Origin: an uncultured Oscillospiraceae bacterium
GTDB lineage: Bacteria > Bacillota > Clostridia > Oscillospirales > Oscillospiraceae
Assembly: GCA_934662925.1 (NCBI GenBank)
Contig: CAKUKL010000020.1
Location: forward strand, 1-13,189
Reading direction: 5' to 3'
DNA length: 13,189 nucleotides
Positions 1 through 6,770 of this stretch are shown piece after piece (positions within the stretch are counted from its first letter, which is position 1; each line of letters opens with the position of its first letter). The translations under genes were made by a program, and so were the position numbers. Under the pieces are notes generated by a model. It had not been told where the DNA came from and made no database searches. It saw only the letters and a list, made by a program, of their open reading frames with translations.

Positions 1-34
1 GACAGAGCGTGTCAACACAGATAGACTATCCCTG

Positions 35-44
35 AAAGGGGTGG
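35..44 (+). promoter_or_regulatory. Ribosome binding site of the HNH gene
   Basis: AAAGGGGTGG ends 4 bases before the ATG at 49. It supports independent translation of the endonuclease within the intein region. Stop codons in the other two frames (TAG at 22-24 and TGA at 33-35) lie just upstream, so an upstream protein could end here. Confidence 0.6.
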
Positions 45-48
45 TCCG

Positions 49-858
49 ATGGAAGTACCGGAAATTATTGTGTTCAACGGCGTCGAATACAGGCTCATGG
101 GTGGAAAACGACGATATTATCTCAGTCAGTCAAGTACAAATGAAGGCCGGAGACACGCGAAAGGACTTCATGTGGCGGTCTGGGAATTTTATTCGGGGCA
201 GACAGTTCCTCCCGGGTGTGACATTCATCACAAGGACGGCAATCCTTTTAATAATGAGTACAGCAACCTGGAATGTGTACCGCGCAGCAAACACCATTCG
301 GAGCACAGTGCGAAAAACCCGTACAATGGGAGCGAGGCTCAGCGCGAGCATCTTGACAGCGTGCGGGAGCTGGCGGCGCAGTGGCACAGAAGCCCGGAGG
401 GGCGGGAGTGGCACAAGGGGCATTACCCGGAGAGCCTGGGAAAGATCCAGCCCCGGGAATGCACATGCAGAATGTGCGGAAAACCCTTTACTGCCCGGAA
501 TGCGAAAGCCTACTACTGCTCCCACAACTGCGAGGTCAAGTACAGCTATCGGGCGCATAAAAGAGAGGTTGATCGAGTGTGCGCGTTCTGTGGGAAGCCG
601 TTTAAGGCAGTTGTCACCGACGGCAGCGACGGGGCCCAGACCTGTTCTCGCAAATGCCGGGCCGGGTATCGAGCCCAACAGTATTACGCGGAGACAGGGA
701 AAAACCCGCCCGGGACAGTGCTCAGAAAAACGTGTCCTTGCTGCGGAGCCGAATTTGAGACAACCACATCCCACGCGAAGCCAGAAGGATCAAGAACGTG
801 CAGCAGACGGTGCAGTGCGCTGCTGCGGGAACGGGCTAAGCGCGGCGAAACAGAATAA
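49..858 (+). CDS. HNH homing endonuclease with three zinc ribbons, nested in the TerL intein
   Basis: A 269-aa HNH endonuclease, probably the homing enzyme that spreads the intein or itself. The HNH core is at residues 59-86 (IHHKDGNPFNN, then NLECVPRSKHH), like the HNH_3 type common in phages. Three CxxC...CxxxC zinc-ribbon pairs follow: Cys140/143 with 157/161, Cys178/181 with 199/203, and Cys229/232 with 251/255. They probably bind DNA. The ATG at 49 has a clear ribosome binding site (AAAGGGGTGG at 35-44), so it looks independently translated. It is in a different frame from the intein C-domain that follows its stop codon, so it is not fused in frame to the intein. Its base composition is poorer in GC than the structural genes (bases 61-120 are 26/60 GC), which suggests transfer. 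The target site cannot be inferred. Confidence 0.88.
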   Translation: MEVPEIIVFNGVEYRLMGGKRRYYLSQSSTNEGRRHAKGLHVAVWEFYSGQTVPPGCDIHHKDGNPFNNEYSNLECVPRSKHHSEHSAKNPYNGSEAQREHLDSVRELAAQWHRSPEGREWHKGHYPESLGKIQPRECTCRMCGKPFTARNAKAYYCSHNCEVKYSYRAHKREVDRVCAFCGKPFKAVVTDGSDGAQTCSRKCRAGYRAQQYYAETGKNPPGTVLRKTCPCCGAEFETTTSHAKPEGSRTCSRRCSALLRERAKRGETE

Positions 859-1075
859 AGTCCCGGTCTACAACCTGACCGTGGAAAAAAACCACCTGTT
901 CTATGCAGGTGGTTTTTTGGTGCATAACTGCGACAGCGCCACGCAGGCTCTGAGCTATTTGATATGGAGCTCCGGCGAGACGGCGCTCCCGCCGTCTCAG
1001 GAGCAGGAGGAGCCGCTTGCGCTGGTGGGCGACGACTTCCTGGACAGCGAAAAATGCTATGACGTATACAGTTAG
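815..1075 (+). CDS. terL: Phage terminase large subunit (TerL), 3' end: intein C-terminal domain plus C-extein (5' part outside the window or frame unresolved)
   Basis: The large terminase is the ATPase and nuclease that cuts and pumps phage DNA into the prohead through the portal. The reading frame ending at 1075 holds an intein C-terminal motif (VYNLTVEKNHLFYAGG, then FLVHN) ending at 928, followed by Cys and the TerL tail DSATQALSYL. TerL nuclease domains end with a very similar segment, usually preceded by acidic catalytic residues, so the intein sits at the conserved nuclease active-site region. About 47 residues follow the +1 Cys. The same frame is open back to base 2, so the precursor may be one long polypeptide, but residues upstream of about 855 look like an out-of-frame shadow of the HNH gene. 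The start at GTG 815 is a guess made for a split-intein model; it gives a 38-residue intein C-part but has no good ribosome binding site. Coding is certain only from about 857 on. Confidence 0.75.
   Translation: MRCCGNGLSAAKQNKVPVYNLTVEKNHLFYAGGFLVHNCDSATQALSYLIWSSGETALPPSQEQEEPLALVGDDFLDSEKCYDVYS
860..928 (+). other. Intein C-terminal splicing domain (blocks F and G)
   Basis: The frame that ends at 1075 encodes VPVYNLTVEKNHLFYAGG (block F pattern) and FLVHN (block G), followed by Cys at 929-931 as the +1 nucleophile. The terminal His-Asn and the following Cys are the catalytic residues of the C-terminal splice junction. The NHLFYA core resembles the C-part of the naturally split gp41-1 intein. 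The matching N-terminal splicing domain is not recognisable in the window and should lie upstream of base 1. Confidence 0.9.
886..918 (+). terminator. Intrinsic-terminator-like hairpin inside intein codons, just after the HNH gene
   Basis: A perfect 13-base inverted repeat: AAAAAACCACCTG (886-898), loop TTCTATG (899-905), CAGGTGGTTTTTT (906-918). The 7-bp GC-rich stem followed by six T is the classic intrinsic terminator form, and the mirror A-tract would let it work in both directions. It begins 28 bases after the HNH stop codon and lies wholly inside the codons of the intein splice motif. Ribosomes translating the intein frame would be expected to melt it, so it may end only transcripts not translated in that frame. 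Function is inferred from form only. Confidence 0.6.
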
Positions 1076-1211
1076 AAGCGCGAGGGATAGACACGCAGGG
1101 GAGCCTGGACCGGAGCGAGGGCGAGCGGAGCCGCGCGCAGCGAGGCGCAGACCAGCCCGAGACGGAGGGAAGGATGCCCGGCCGCGTGTCCAATCCGGAG
1201 CGTGACAAGGA
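1075..1211 (+). repeat. Dispersed repeat, copy A, in the gap between terL and the small membrane protein gene
   Basis: This 146-base gap is largely one copy of an element found again at 2220-2350. Both copies start with GAAGCGCG and end with GGAGCGTGACAAGGA. They share an identical 19-base core (1112-1130 and 2256-2274) and a 26-base block with one mismatch (1147-1172 and 2291-2316); the parts between are diverged. The 3' end of copy A supplies the AAGGAGGG ribosome binding site of the next gene. I see no gene in the gap. Confidence 0.75.
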
Positions 1212-1221
1212 GGGAACACAA

Positions 1222-1482
1222 ATGATCTACGTATTATACGGCGCGCTGGGCGTTCTGGCGGTGCTGGGCCTGCTGGTGCTGGGGGCGTTCCTCGGCTGGC
1301 GCGGGCACAGCGCGTGGCTGGAGCACACGCGCAGATCTGCCCGGCAGGAGGCGACCGAGGAGGAGCGCCGGGCTTTGATCGCGGACCAGCGGGCGTTTGA
1401 GAATATGCTGAGCTACAACACGGACACGGCCTACGGGCTGGTGCCCGATCTGGATGAACTGGCGAGGGGTGAGAGCGATTGA
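1222..1482 (+). CDS. Small single-pass membrane protein between terminase and portal genes
   Basis: An 86-aa protein with one hydrophobic helix at residues 2-25, then a charged region (residues 33-60, many Arg and Glu, likely helical) and a polar tail with NTDTAYGL and an acidic end. I chose ATG 1222 because AAGGAGGG lies at 1208-1215; an ATG at 1174 would add 16 residues encoded by the repeat and has no comparable site. Small membrane proteins with this N-out or N-in layout and a similar tail occur between terL and portal in prophages of Clostridia, but I do not know their function. The stop codon overlaps the start of the portal gene (TTGA at 1479-1482), so the two are probably translationally coupled. 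Confidence 0.75.
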   Translation: MIYVLYGALGVLAVLGLLVLGAFLGWRGHSAWLEHTRRSARQEATEEERRALIADQRAFENMLSYNTDTAYGLVPDLDELARGESD

Positions 1483-3812
1483 AAACACCGTGGGATCGGG
1501 ACCGAAAGACCAAGGCCTGGGAGCGGTATGAGCGCGGAAGGGCCTACAACAACCGGCTGACGCCGAACCAGTACAACCTGGTAAACACCAACATTGAGTT
1601 TTTCGCCGGGAACCAGTGGCTGCATCTGGCCCAGACCCCGGCAATGCAGAAGCTGCCCAAGCCGACGTTCAACATCATCAAGCGCGTGGCTTCGCTGTTC
1701 GTGGCGTCGCTGACGTCCAGCGCGGCCTCGGTGAGCTTCGACGAGCTGAGCTACTATTCCGGCGATCCGATAGGCGCGGCCAAAAACGGGGCCCCCACCG
1801 AAGCCCAGCGAAGCGGGTTCGGTGGGGAGAGGAGGAACGCCGGAATGGGCGAGTTTTCCACGGCAGGGGGAAGCGAGCGATATGAAGGCCGTTCCGACGA
1901 TGTAAATGGCGCGGCCATTGCCACCGCCGAGGTGCAGAACCTGCTGGAGAAGTTCAAGATGGACTACCGCATCCGGGAGGCCCTGTTCGACGGAGCCCAG
2001 ACCGGCGACTACTGCGCCCACTTCTGGTGGGACGCGGAGGCCATTCCCTACGGTGGGGCGTTCGGCCCCTACCGCGGCGAGATCCAGATGGAGCTGGTGG
2101 ACGGGATCAATGTCATGTTCGGCAACCCCAACACCCCGGATACGGAGCGGCAGCCCTACATCCTGATCATCGGCCGGGACACGGTGGAGCACCTCAGAGA
2201 TGAGATGAAACGGCACCACGAAGCGCGGAGCCGTCGGGAGCAGGCCGGATGGACTGGAGCGAGGGCGAGCGGAGGGTCGGGCAGCGGCCCGCAGACCAGC
2301 CCGAGTCGGAGGGAAGCCGGGCGTCGCGAGCAGGCGGAGCGTGACAAGGACTGGGAAGATGGCTTTGAGGACAGCGAGCTCCAGCCCGACTCCGACTATA
2401 CGGATCAGGCGGGCGTGGGCGGCAGGACGGAGCTGGAGGCCGACGCGCAGGACGGCAAGGCCCTCTACGTCATCATGTACGAGAAGCGCACCCACGAGGA
2501 GGACGACGTGGACCCGGACACCGGTGAGGCGCGGACGGAGAACGTGCTGGACAAGAACGGCGACCCGGTGCAGGTGACCAGTGAGGACGGGCGGCCCCTC
2601 ATCGGCGTGGACGGCCAGCCGGTATACAAGACCCGGAAGGCTCGGAAGCGGGTGACCAGCGTCCACGTGACGAAGGCCACCAAGAGCTGCGTGATCTACG
2701 AGGACGTGGATACGGGGCTGTCCCGCTACCCGGTCGCCTGGGGCAACTGGGAGAAGCAGAAGAACCAGTACCACGGGCGGGCCCTCGTCACGGGGATCAT
2801 CCCCAACCAGATTTTCATTAACTCCATGTTCGCCATGGTGATGCGCCACCTTCAGCTCATGGGCTTCCCCAAGACGGTGTACAACGCGGACCTCATCAGC
2901 CACTGGACCAATGAGGTCGGGCAGGCCATCGGCGTCCGGGGGCTCCAGCCCGGGCAGAACATCAGTCAGGTGGCCTACAACCTCCAGCCCGCGGATATGT
3001 CCAACCAGATCATTCAGGCCATCGACAAGGCGGTCACGTACACGAAGGACTGCCTGGGCGCGACGGACGCGCAGATGGGCAACGTGAAGCCGGACAACAC
3101 CTCGGCCCTGATGGTGCTGCAATCCTCGGCGGAGGTGCCGCTGGAGAACACCCGGGCGGGAATGTACGAATGGCTGGAGGACATCGGCGCGATCCTGCTG
3201 GACATGATGGGCACCTACTACGGCCAGCGGCCCATGGTCCGGGACCGGGACTTCGACGAAATCGTCACCGACCCGTCCACCGGAGCGCCGATGCTCAACC
3301 CCATGACCGGCACCATGATGACGAACAAGGTCACCCGCCGGGTGGTGGTGGAGTACGACTTCACCAGGTTCAAGCACCTGTGGTTCAACGTCCGGGTGAA
3401 CGCGGGCGCCACCACGTATTACTCCGAGATCGCCATGGTGCAGACGCTGGACAACCTCCGGCGGGACGGTACGCTGGAGATCATCGACTATCTGGAGCGC
3501 ATCCCTGACAAGCTCATCCCGCGGAAGGCGGAGCTGGTCCGGGAGCTGCGGCAGCGGGCGGCGATGCAGGCTGGGAGCCCGGCCTCCGGGGGCGGTATCG
3601 CTCCGGGGTCCCTGATGGCCGGGGGCGGCGGCGCAAAGTCGTCCAGCCCGGTGTCCATGGGGTCCGGTGGGAACAGCAACCCCACGGTAGGCGGGCCGCT
3701 GTCTGAGGACAAGGCGGTGGCAAACCTGCCTGCCTCGATGCAGGCCAAGTACGACACGATGCCTTCTTCCGCGCAGCGGAGCCTGAGACAGATCGGCTCC
3801 ATGGGCGGCTGA
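1479..3812 (+). CDS. Phage portal protein with two in-frame insertions
   Basis: The portal forms the dodecameric ring at one capsid vertex through which TerL pumps DNA. The 777-aa product starts with NTNIEFFAGNQW (residues 37-47) and NIIKRVASLFVASL (residues 65-78), a typical portal opening. It continues with a wing region and a C-terminal crown (LQLMGFPKTVYN; NTSALMVLQSSAEVPLE; LLDMMGTYY). The start is TTG at 1479, overlapping the previous stop codon, with GAGGGG at 1464-1469 as the ribosome binding site; no better start is near. Two segments look foreign to the family: residues about 97-138 (with a perfect palindrome at 1793-1827) and residues 248-291, which coincide with repeat copy B at 2220-2350. 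Both keep the frame. The C-terminus is Gly/Ser-rich (residues 697-732). Confidence 0.88.
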   Translation: MKTPWDRDRKTKAWERYERGRAYNNRLTPNQYNLVNTNIEFFAGNQWLHLAQTPAMQKLPKPTFNIIKRVASLFVASLTSSAASVSFDELSYYSGDPIGAAKNGAPTEAQRSGFGGERRNAGMGEFSTAGGSERYEGRSDDVNGAAIATAEVQNLLEKFKMDYRIREALFDGAQTGDYCAHFWWDAEAIPYGGAFGPYRGEIQMELVDGINVMFGNPNTPDTERQPYILIIGRDTVEHLRDEMKRHHEARSRREQAGWTGARASGGSGSGPQTSPSRREAGRREQAERDKDWEDGFEDSELQPDSDYTDQAGVGGRTELEADAQDGKALYVIMYEKRTHEEDDVDPDTGEARTENVLDKNGDPVQVTSEDGRPLIGVDGQPVYKTRKARKRVTSVHVTKATKSCVIYEDVDTGLSRYPVAWGNWEKQKNQYHGRALVTGIIPNQIFINSMFAMVMRHLQLMGFPKTVYNADLISHWTNEVGQAIGVRGLQPGQNISQVAYNLQPADMSNQIIQAIDKAVTYTKDCLGATDAQMGNVKPDNTSALMVLQSSAEVPLENTRAGMYEWLEDIGAILLDMMGTYYGQRPMVRDRDFDEIVTDPSTGAPMLNPMTGTMMTNKVTRRVVVEYDFTRFKHLWFNVRVNAGATTYYSEIAMVQTLDNLRRDGTLEIIDYLERIPDKLIPRKAELVRELRQRAAMQAGSPASGGGIAPGSLMAGGGGAKSSSPVSMGSGGNSNPTVGGPLSEDKAVANLPASMQAKYDTMPSSAQRSLRQIGSMGG
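1793..1827 (+). repeat. Palindrome within a probable insertion in the portal gene
   Basis: CCCCACCGAA (1793-1802) and its exact reverse complement TTCGGTGGGG (1818-1827) flank a 15-base loop. The palindrome lies in a stretch coding for Gly, Arg, Ser and Glu-rich residues (about 97-138) between the SVSFDEL and NGAAIATAEVQNLLEKF segments, which I would expect to be much closer together in a portal. It resembles an in-frame palindromic element such as those described in Rickettsia genes. That comparison is by form only. Confidence 0.55.
2220..2350 (+). repeat. Dispersed repeat, copy B, inserted in frame in the portal gene
   Basis: This is the second copy of the element at 1075-1211, with the same ends (GAAGCGCG and GGAGCGTGACAAGGA) and two shared blocks. 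It codes for about 44 residues (248-291) that are rich in Arg, Gly, Ser and Gln, unlike the folded sequence on each side. The acidic stretch DWEDGFEDSELQPDSDYTDQ, which looks native, follows at once. Confidence 0.7.
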
Positions 3813-3821
3813 GATAAATAA

Positions 3822-3841
3822 GCCCCTCCTACCCGAGGGGC
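3822..3841 (+). other. Short hairpin between portal and scaffold genes
   Basis: GCCCCTC (3822-3828) and GAGGGGC (3835-3841) form a perfect 7-bp stem with a 6-base loop. No T-tract follows, so it is not a convincing intrinsic terminator; it may be an RNA processing or stability site. The AGGAGG of the scaffold gene follows at 3846-3851. Confidence 0.4.
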
Positions 3842-3859
3842 GTTCAGGAGGAAAACGAA

Positions 3860-4834
3860 ATGAGTAACGAAAACAACACCATCATGTCCGAAGATGAGGA
3901 CGTTCTGCTGCCGGACGGCTGGGCAGAGGGCGACGACATTTTCGCCGAGGAGGATTGGTCCGGAGAAACGGAGCAGACTGACGAGCCTGCCGCCGAGCCG
4001 GAGCAGACCGCCGAGAAGGACGTGACAGAGACCCCCGAGCAGGCTCCTACCACTGAGCCGGAGAGCGGGGAGTCCGGTGAGGACGGCGCGGATCAGGCGG
4101 AGGCTCCTACCACTGAGCAGCCTGCCGAGGACGCGCACAAGAAGCTCAAATTCACGGCCCGTGTGGATCGCGCAGATCTGGACGTGGAGGTGGACGAGAG
4201 CGAGCTGCCCACCTTATATCAGAAGGCCCAGGTAGTGGACCGGGTACAGGCAAAGCTGGCCCGGGTGAGCCCCCTGGTGGAGAAGGCGGAGAAGCTGTCC
4301 AAGACGATGGGCTTTGACAGCTTTGAGGCCATGCTGGATTCTGCGGAGCAGAATTACAAGGACACCGAGATCAACCGGCTGGTTGGCGAGGGCGTCCACC
4401 AGGAGGTCGCCGCTGAAATGGTCGGCCGCAAGTTCGAGCACATGGCTGAGTTGGCGAACACCAACGCCGCGCAGAGTGAGCCGAGCGAGCAGGGAGACCG
4501 GGCCCCGCAGGGCGAGAAGAGCGACACTGGGCGCGACTTCGCCCAAGAGGTGCGTGAGCTGCTGACGGCTCGACCGGACCTCCAGGGGACCAAGATCCCG
4601 TCTGAGGTGGTGCAGGCCTGCGTCGGGGGTAAGTCCCTGATGGCGGCCTACGCAGCCTATGAGGTGGCGCAGCAGAAGGCCGAGGCGGACAGGCTCCGCA
4701 AAGAGAACAACATTTTGAAACAGAACGCGGCTTCGGCTGCGCGAGCCCCCGTCAGCGGGACCTCCGGCGGAGGGGCCACTGATACGAAGCCCAAGGATGA
4801 CTTCCTCCGCGGCTTCGATGACGACGACTATTGA
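3860..4834 (+). CDS. Capsid scaffold protein
   Basis: A 324-aa protein that most likely guides capsid assembly and leaves before DNA packaging. Position between portal and major capsid genes, high acidity (residues 1-95 are full of Glu, Asp, Thr and Pro), a helical charged centre (residues about 93-200), a predicted helix near residues 250-285 (EVAQQKAEADRLRKENNILK) and a short C-terminal hook ending in RGFDDDDY all fit phage scaffolds. The start ATG has AGGAGG 8 bases upstream. An 18-base direct repeat (AGGCTCCTACCACTGAGC at 4041-4058 and 4101-4118) codes for the duplicated APTTE in the acidic arm. No protease motif was seen. The identification rests on position and composition rather than on a signature. 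Confidence 0.8.
   Translation: MSNENNTIMSEDEDVLLPDGWAEGDDIFAEEDWSGETEQTDEPAAEPEQTAEKDVTETPEQAPTTEPESGESGEDGADQAEAPTTEQPAEDAHKKLKFTARVDRADLDVEVDESELPTLYQKAQVVDRVQAKLARVSPLVEKAEKLSKTMGFDSFEAMLDSAEQNYKDTEINRLVGEGVHQEVAAEMVGRKFEHMAELANTNAAQSEPSEQGDRAPQGEKSDTGRDFAQEVRELLTARPDLQGTKIPSEVVQACVGGKSLMAAYAAYEVAQQKAEADRLRKENNILKQNAASAARAPVSGTSGGGATDTKPKDDFLRGFDDDDY
4041..4118 (+). repeat. 18-base direct repeat in the scaffold gene
   Basis: AGGCTCCTACCACTGAGC occurs at 4041-4058 and again, identical, at 4101-4118, exactly 60 bases apart and in the same frame. It looks like a small in-frame duplication in the disordered acidic arm. Confidence 0.8.
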
Positions 4835-4855
4835 TCCGACAACCCGATGACCCGT

Positions 4856-4885
4856 GAGCCCGCTGTGAGGGCTCGGCGTAAGCCG
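4856..4885 (+). other. Hairpins in the capsid gene leader
   Basis: GAGCCC (4856-4861) pairs with GGGCTC (4869-4874) around a 7-base loop, and CGGC (4874-4877) can pair with GCCG (4882-4885). They lie between the scaffold stop and the capsid ribosome binding site (AAGGAG at 4901-4906). They may affect stability or processing of the capsid message; no T-tract follows. Confidence 0.35.
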
Positions 4886-4916
4886 CAGGCCGCAGATTGA
4901 AAGGAGTTTTCAGTTT

Positions 4917-6044
4917 ATGGCAGGCGGTAAGAATCTCGCAAGCAAGTATGCCAAGCAGGTGGATGAGCGTTTCCACCGTGAGTCCCAGGCCATGATGGCC
5001 CTCAACAACAACTATGAGTTCACCGGTGTCGAGACCGTTAAGGTCTACTCCATCCCCGTGGTGGCGATGACCGACTACAAGCGGTCCGGCTCCAACCGGT
5101 ACGGCACCCCCAACGACCTGACCCGCAACGTGCAGACCATGACGGTCACCAAGGACCGGGCCTTCACCTTCATCATTGACAAGGGCGACAAGCTCCAGAG
5201 CCAGATGGTGAGCGATGCGGGCAAGGCTCTGTCCCGCCAGCTGCGCGAGGTGTGCGTCCCCGAGTTCGACACATACATTTATAAGACCTTGGCCGCCAAG
5301 GCCACCGAGCGCGGCGCCACCGGCACCACCGCCATCACCAAGAGCAACGCCTACGAGATGTTCCTGAACGGCATGGAATATCTGGGCAACCGCAACGTCC
5401 CCGATCAGGGCCGTGTGTGTTTCTGCTCCTACAAGTTCGCCAACCTGCTCAAGCAGGACAGCGCGTTTATGAAGTACGGCGACGCCTCCCAGCAGATGCT
5501 GATCAAGGGCGTCATCGGTGAGGTGGACGGCTGCAAGATCGTCAAGGTCCCCTCCGGCCGCCTTCCCGCGGGCGCCAGCTTCCTGCTGACCCACCCCATT
5601 GCGGCCACTGCCCCCAAGCAGCTGGAGGACTACAAGATCCATGATAATCCTCCCGGCATCTCTGGTTGGCTGGTCGAGGGTCGTCTGATCTACGACTGCT
5701 TCGTCCTCAACGAGAAGGCCGATGCCGTGTACTACCATGGCAGCCAGGCCGTGATGAAGGACCTGACCGTCCAGACCGCGGCTACCGCTACCGGCAAGTC
5801 CACCATTCTGGTGAACCCCGACGCCCTTGAGGGCTCCAAGCGGTACTACGTCACCGCGGCCACCGCCGCGGCCCTGACCGCCGTGACCTACGGCACCGCC
5901 ATCACCAAGGCCAGCTGGACCGAGCTGACCGCCAACGGTCTGGAGATCACCCCCACTTCCGGCCACAAGTTCGTCCGCGTGGTCGAGGTGGACGCCGACG
6001 ACAAGCCCATCGCCAAGGGCGATGCCGTGCTGAACATCGGCTGA
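4917..6044 (+). CDS. Major capsid protein
   Basis: A 375-aa shell protein that builds the icosahedral head around the scaffold. The N-terminal part (LASKYAKQVDERFH; YSIPVVAMTDYKRSG; NRYGTP; ALSRQLREVCVPEFDTYIYK) and the later GWLVEGRLIYDCFVLNEKADAVYYH are familiar from major capsid proteins of prophages of Clostridia; I judge it an HK97-fold relative. Residues from about 287 to the end (GKSTILVNPDAL through VLNIG) are Thr, Ala and Val-rich and look like an added beta or Ig-like surface domain. The gene uses C-ending codons (ACC, GCC, AAC, GGC, CGC or CGT) far more than its neighbours, which prefer CGG and GGG; this fits the most abundant virion protein. The start ATG has AAGGAG 10 bases upstream. 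Confidence 0.9.
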   Translation: MAGGKNLASKYAKQVDERFHRESQAMMALNNNYEFTGVETVKVYSIPVVAMTDYKRSGSNRYGTPNDLTRNVQTMTVTKDRAFTFIIDKGDKLQSQMVSDAGKALSRQLREVCVPEFDTYIYKTLAAKATERGATGTTAITKSNAYEMFLNGMEYLGNRNVPDQGRVCFCSYKFANLLKQDSAFMKYGDASQQMLIKGVIGEVDGCKIVKVPSGRLPAGASFLLTHPIAATAPKQLEDYKIHDNPPGISGWLVEGRLIYDCFVLNEKADAVYYHGSQAVMKDLTVQTAATATGKSTILVNPDALEGSKRYYVTAATAAALTAVTYGTAITKASWTELTANGLEITPTSGHKFVRVVEVDADDKPIAKGDAVLNIG

Positions 6045-6060
6045 GCGCGATAACGCAGAA

Positions 6061-6091
6061 CAGGGCAGCCCCGTTTCCCGGGGCTGCCCTG
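6061..6091 (+). terminator. Strong hairpin after the capsid gene
   Basis: CAGGGCAGCCCCG (6061-6073) and CGGGGCTGCCCTG (6079-6091) form a perfect 13-bp GC-rich stem with loop TTTCC. The downstream bases (CTTAATCCTG) are not a clear T-tract, so full termination is doubtful. It may reduce transcription of the tail genes relative to the capsid gene or protect the 3' end of the capsid message. Confidence 0.6.
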
Positions 6092-6120
6092 CTTAATCCT
6101 GATGAAAGAGAGGTGGCCGT

Positions 6121-6753
6121 ATGACTTATGGCTGGGCGCGGGACTACGCGCTGGAGCTGATCCACCAGTACAGCATTATGGGTACGGAGATCCAGCTGAG
6201 CTACAACAACCAGGCCGACTATGTGCGGCGCATCCCCAAACTGGTGGATGACGCGCAGCATTATATTGCCACCACGAAGCGCAAGATCCGGCAGATCATG
6301 CCCCTCGACCAGCTGGAGTATGTGGACCGGGGAGACTGGCGGGAGTACAGGCTGCCCTGGAACTGCTGGCAGGTGAGCAGCGCGGGGCTGATCCGCTACA
6401 ACGGGCCTCGGCTCCAGCGGTTCCACCGATACCACCTGCTGGGGGACGACCGGTTGGCCCTCCCGCTGTCCATGACCGGGGAGCCGCTGTCGCTGGAATA
6501 CTACCGGCTGCCCAGCCGGATCGGGGACAATCCCCCCGACGGCGCGGAGCTGGACAACAGCGTGGACGCGCAGCAGGCGGTGCCGTTCTACGTGGCGGCG
6601 CACCTGGTCATGCTGGACAACTCCTTCGCATATCAGGCGCTGTACAACGAGTTCTCTGACAAGCTGTCCCTGCTGGGCGAGCAGCCCCAGGCGGAGCCGG
6701 AGGTCGTGGAGGACAGCTATGACCCGGCCGAGTGGGACTATGACGGCTACTGA
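6121..6753 (+). CDS. Head-tail adaptor (connector) protein
   Basis: A 210-aa protein, probably the ring that joins the portal to the tail. It sits directly after the capsid gene. The N-terminus is helical (residues 1-60, with a TTKRKIRQIMP segment), the centre is beta-rich and the helix PFYVAAHLVMLDNSFAYQALYNEF near residues 159-182 has the pattern typical of connector proteins. The acidic tail ends in DYDGY. The ribosome binding site is GAGAGGTGG just upstream. Role assignment is from position and general pattern, not from a named family. Confidence 0.65.
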   Translation: MTYGWARDYALELIHQYSIMGTEIQLSYNNQADYVRRIPKLVDDAQHYIATTKRKIRQIMPLDQLEYVDRGDWREYRLPWNCWQVSSAGLIRYNGPRLQRFHRYHLLGDDRLALPLSMTGEPLSLEYYRLPSRIGDNPPDGAELDNSVDAQQAVPFYVAAHLVMLDNSFAYQALYNEFSDKLSLLGEQPQAEPEVVEDSYDPAEWDYDGY

Positions 6754-6770
6754 GCCGGGGCGGTGAAGCG

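Noticed and set aside
41..855. Continuous open frame through the HNH gene as a real protein region
   Set aside because: Its residues (Arg, Ser, Thr, Ala-rich, no motif) look like an out-of-frame reading of the HNH gene. In GC-rich DNA such long open frames arise easily, so it cannot be taken as proof of translation.
1..930. Group I intron holding the HNH gene
   Set aside because: The sequence before the TerL tail translates to a textbook intein C-motif ending in His-Asn then Cys, so the interruption is at protein level.
1431..3377. 648-residue open frame on the minus strand
   Set aside because: It is antisense to the portal gene, is rich in Val, His, Leu and Arg and has no motif; it results from the GC-rich third codon positions of the real gene. 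The long minus-strand frames at 4752-5966, 6747-8606, 8618-10045 and 9033-11090 are rejected for the same reason.
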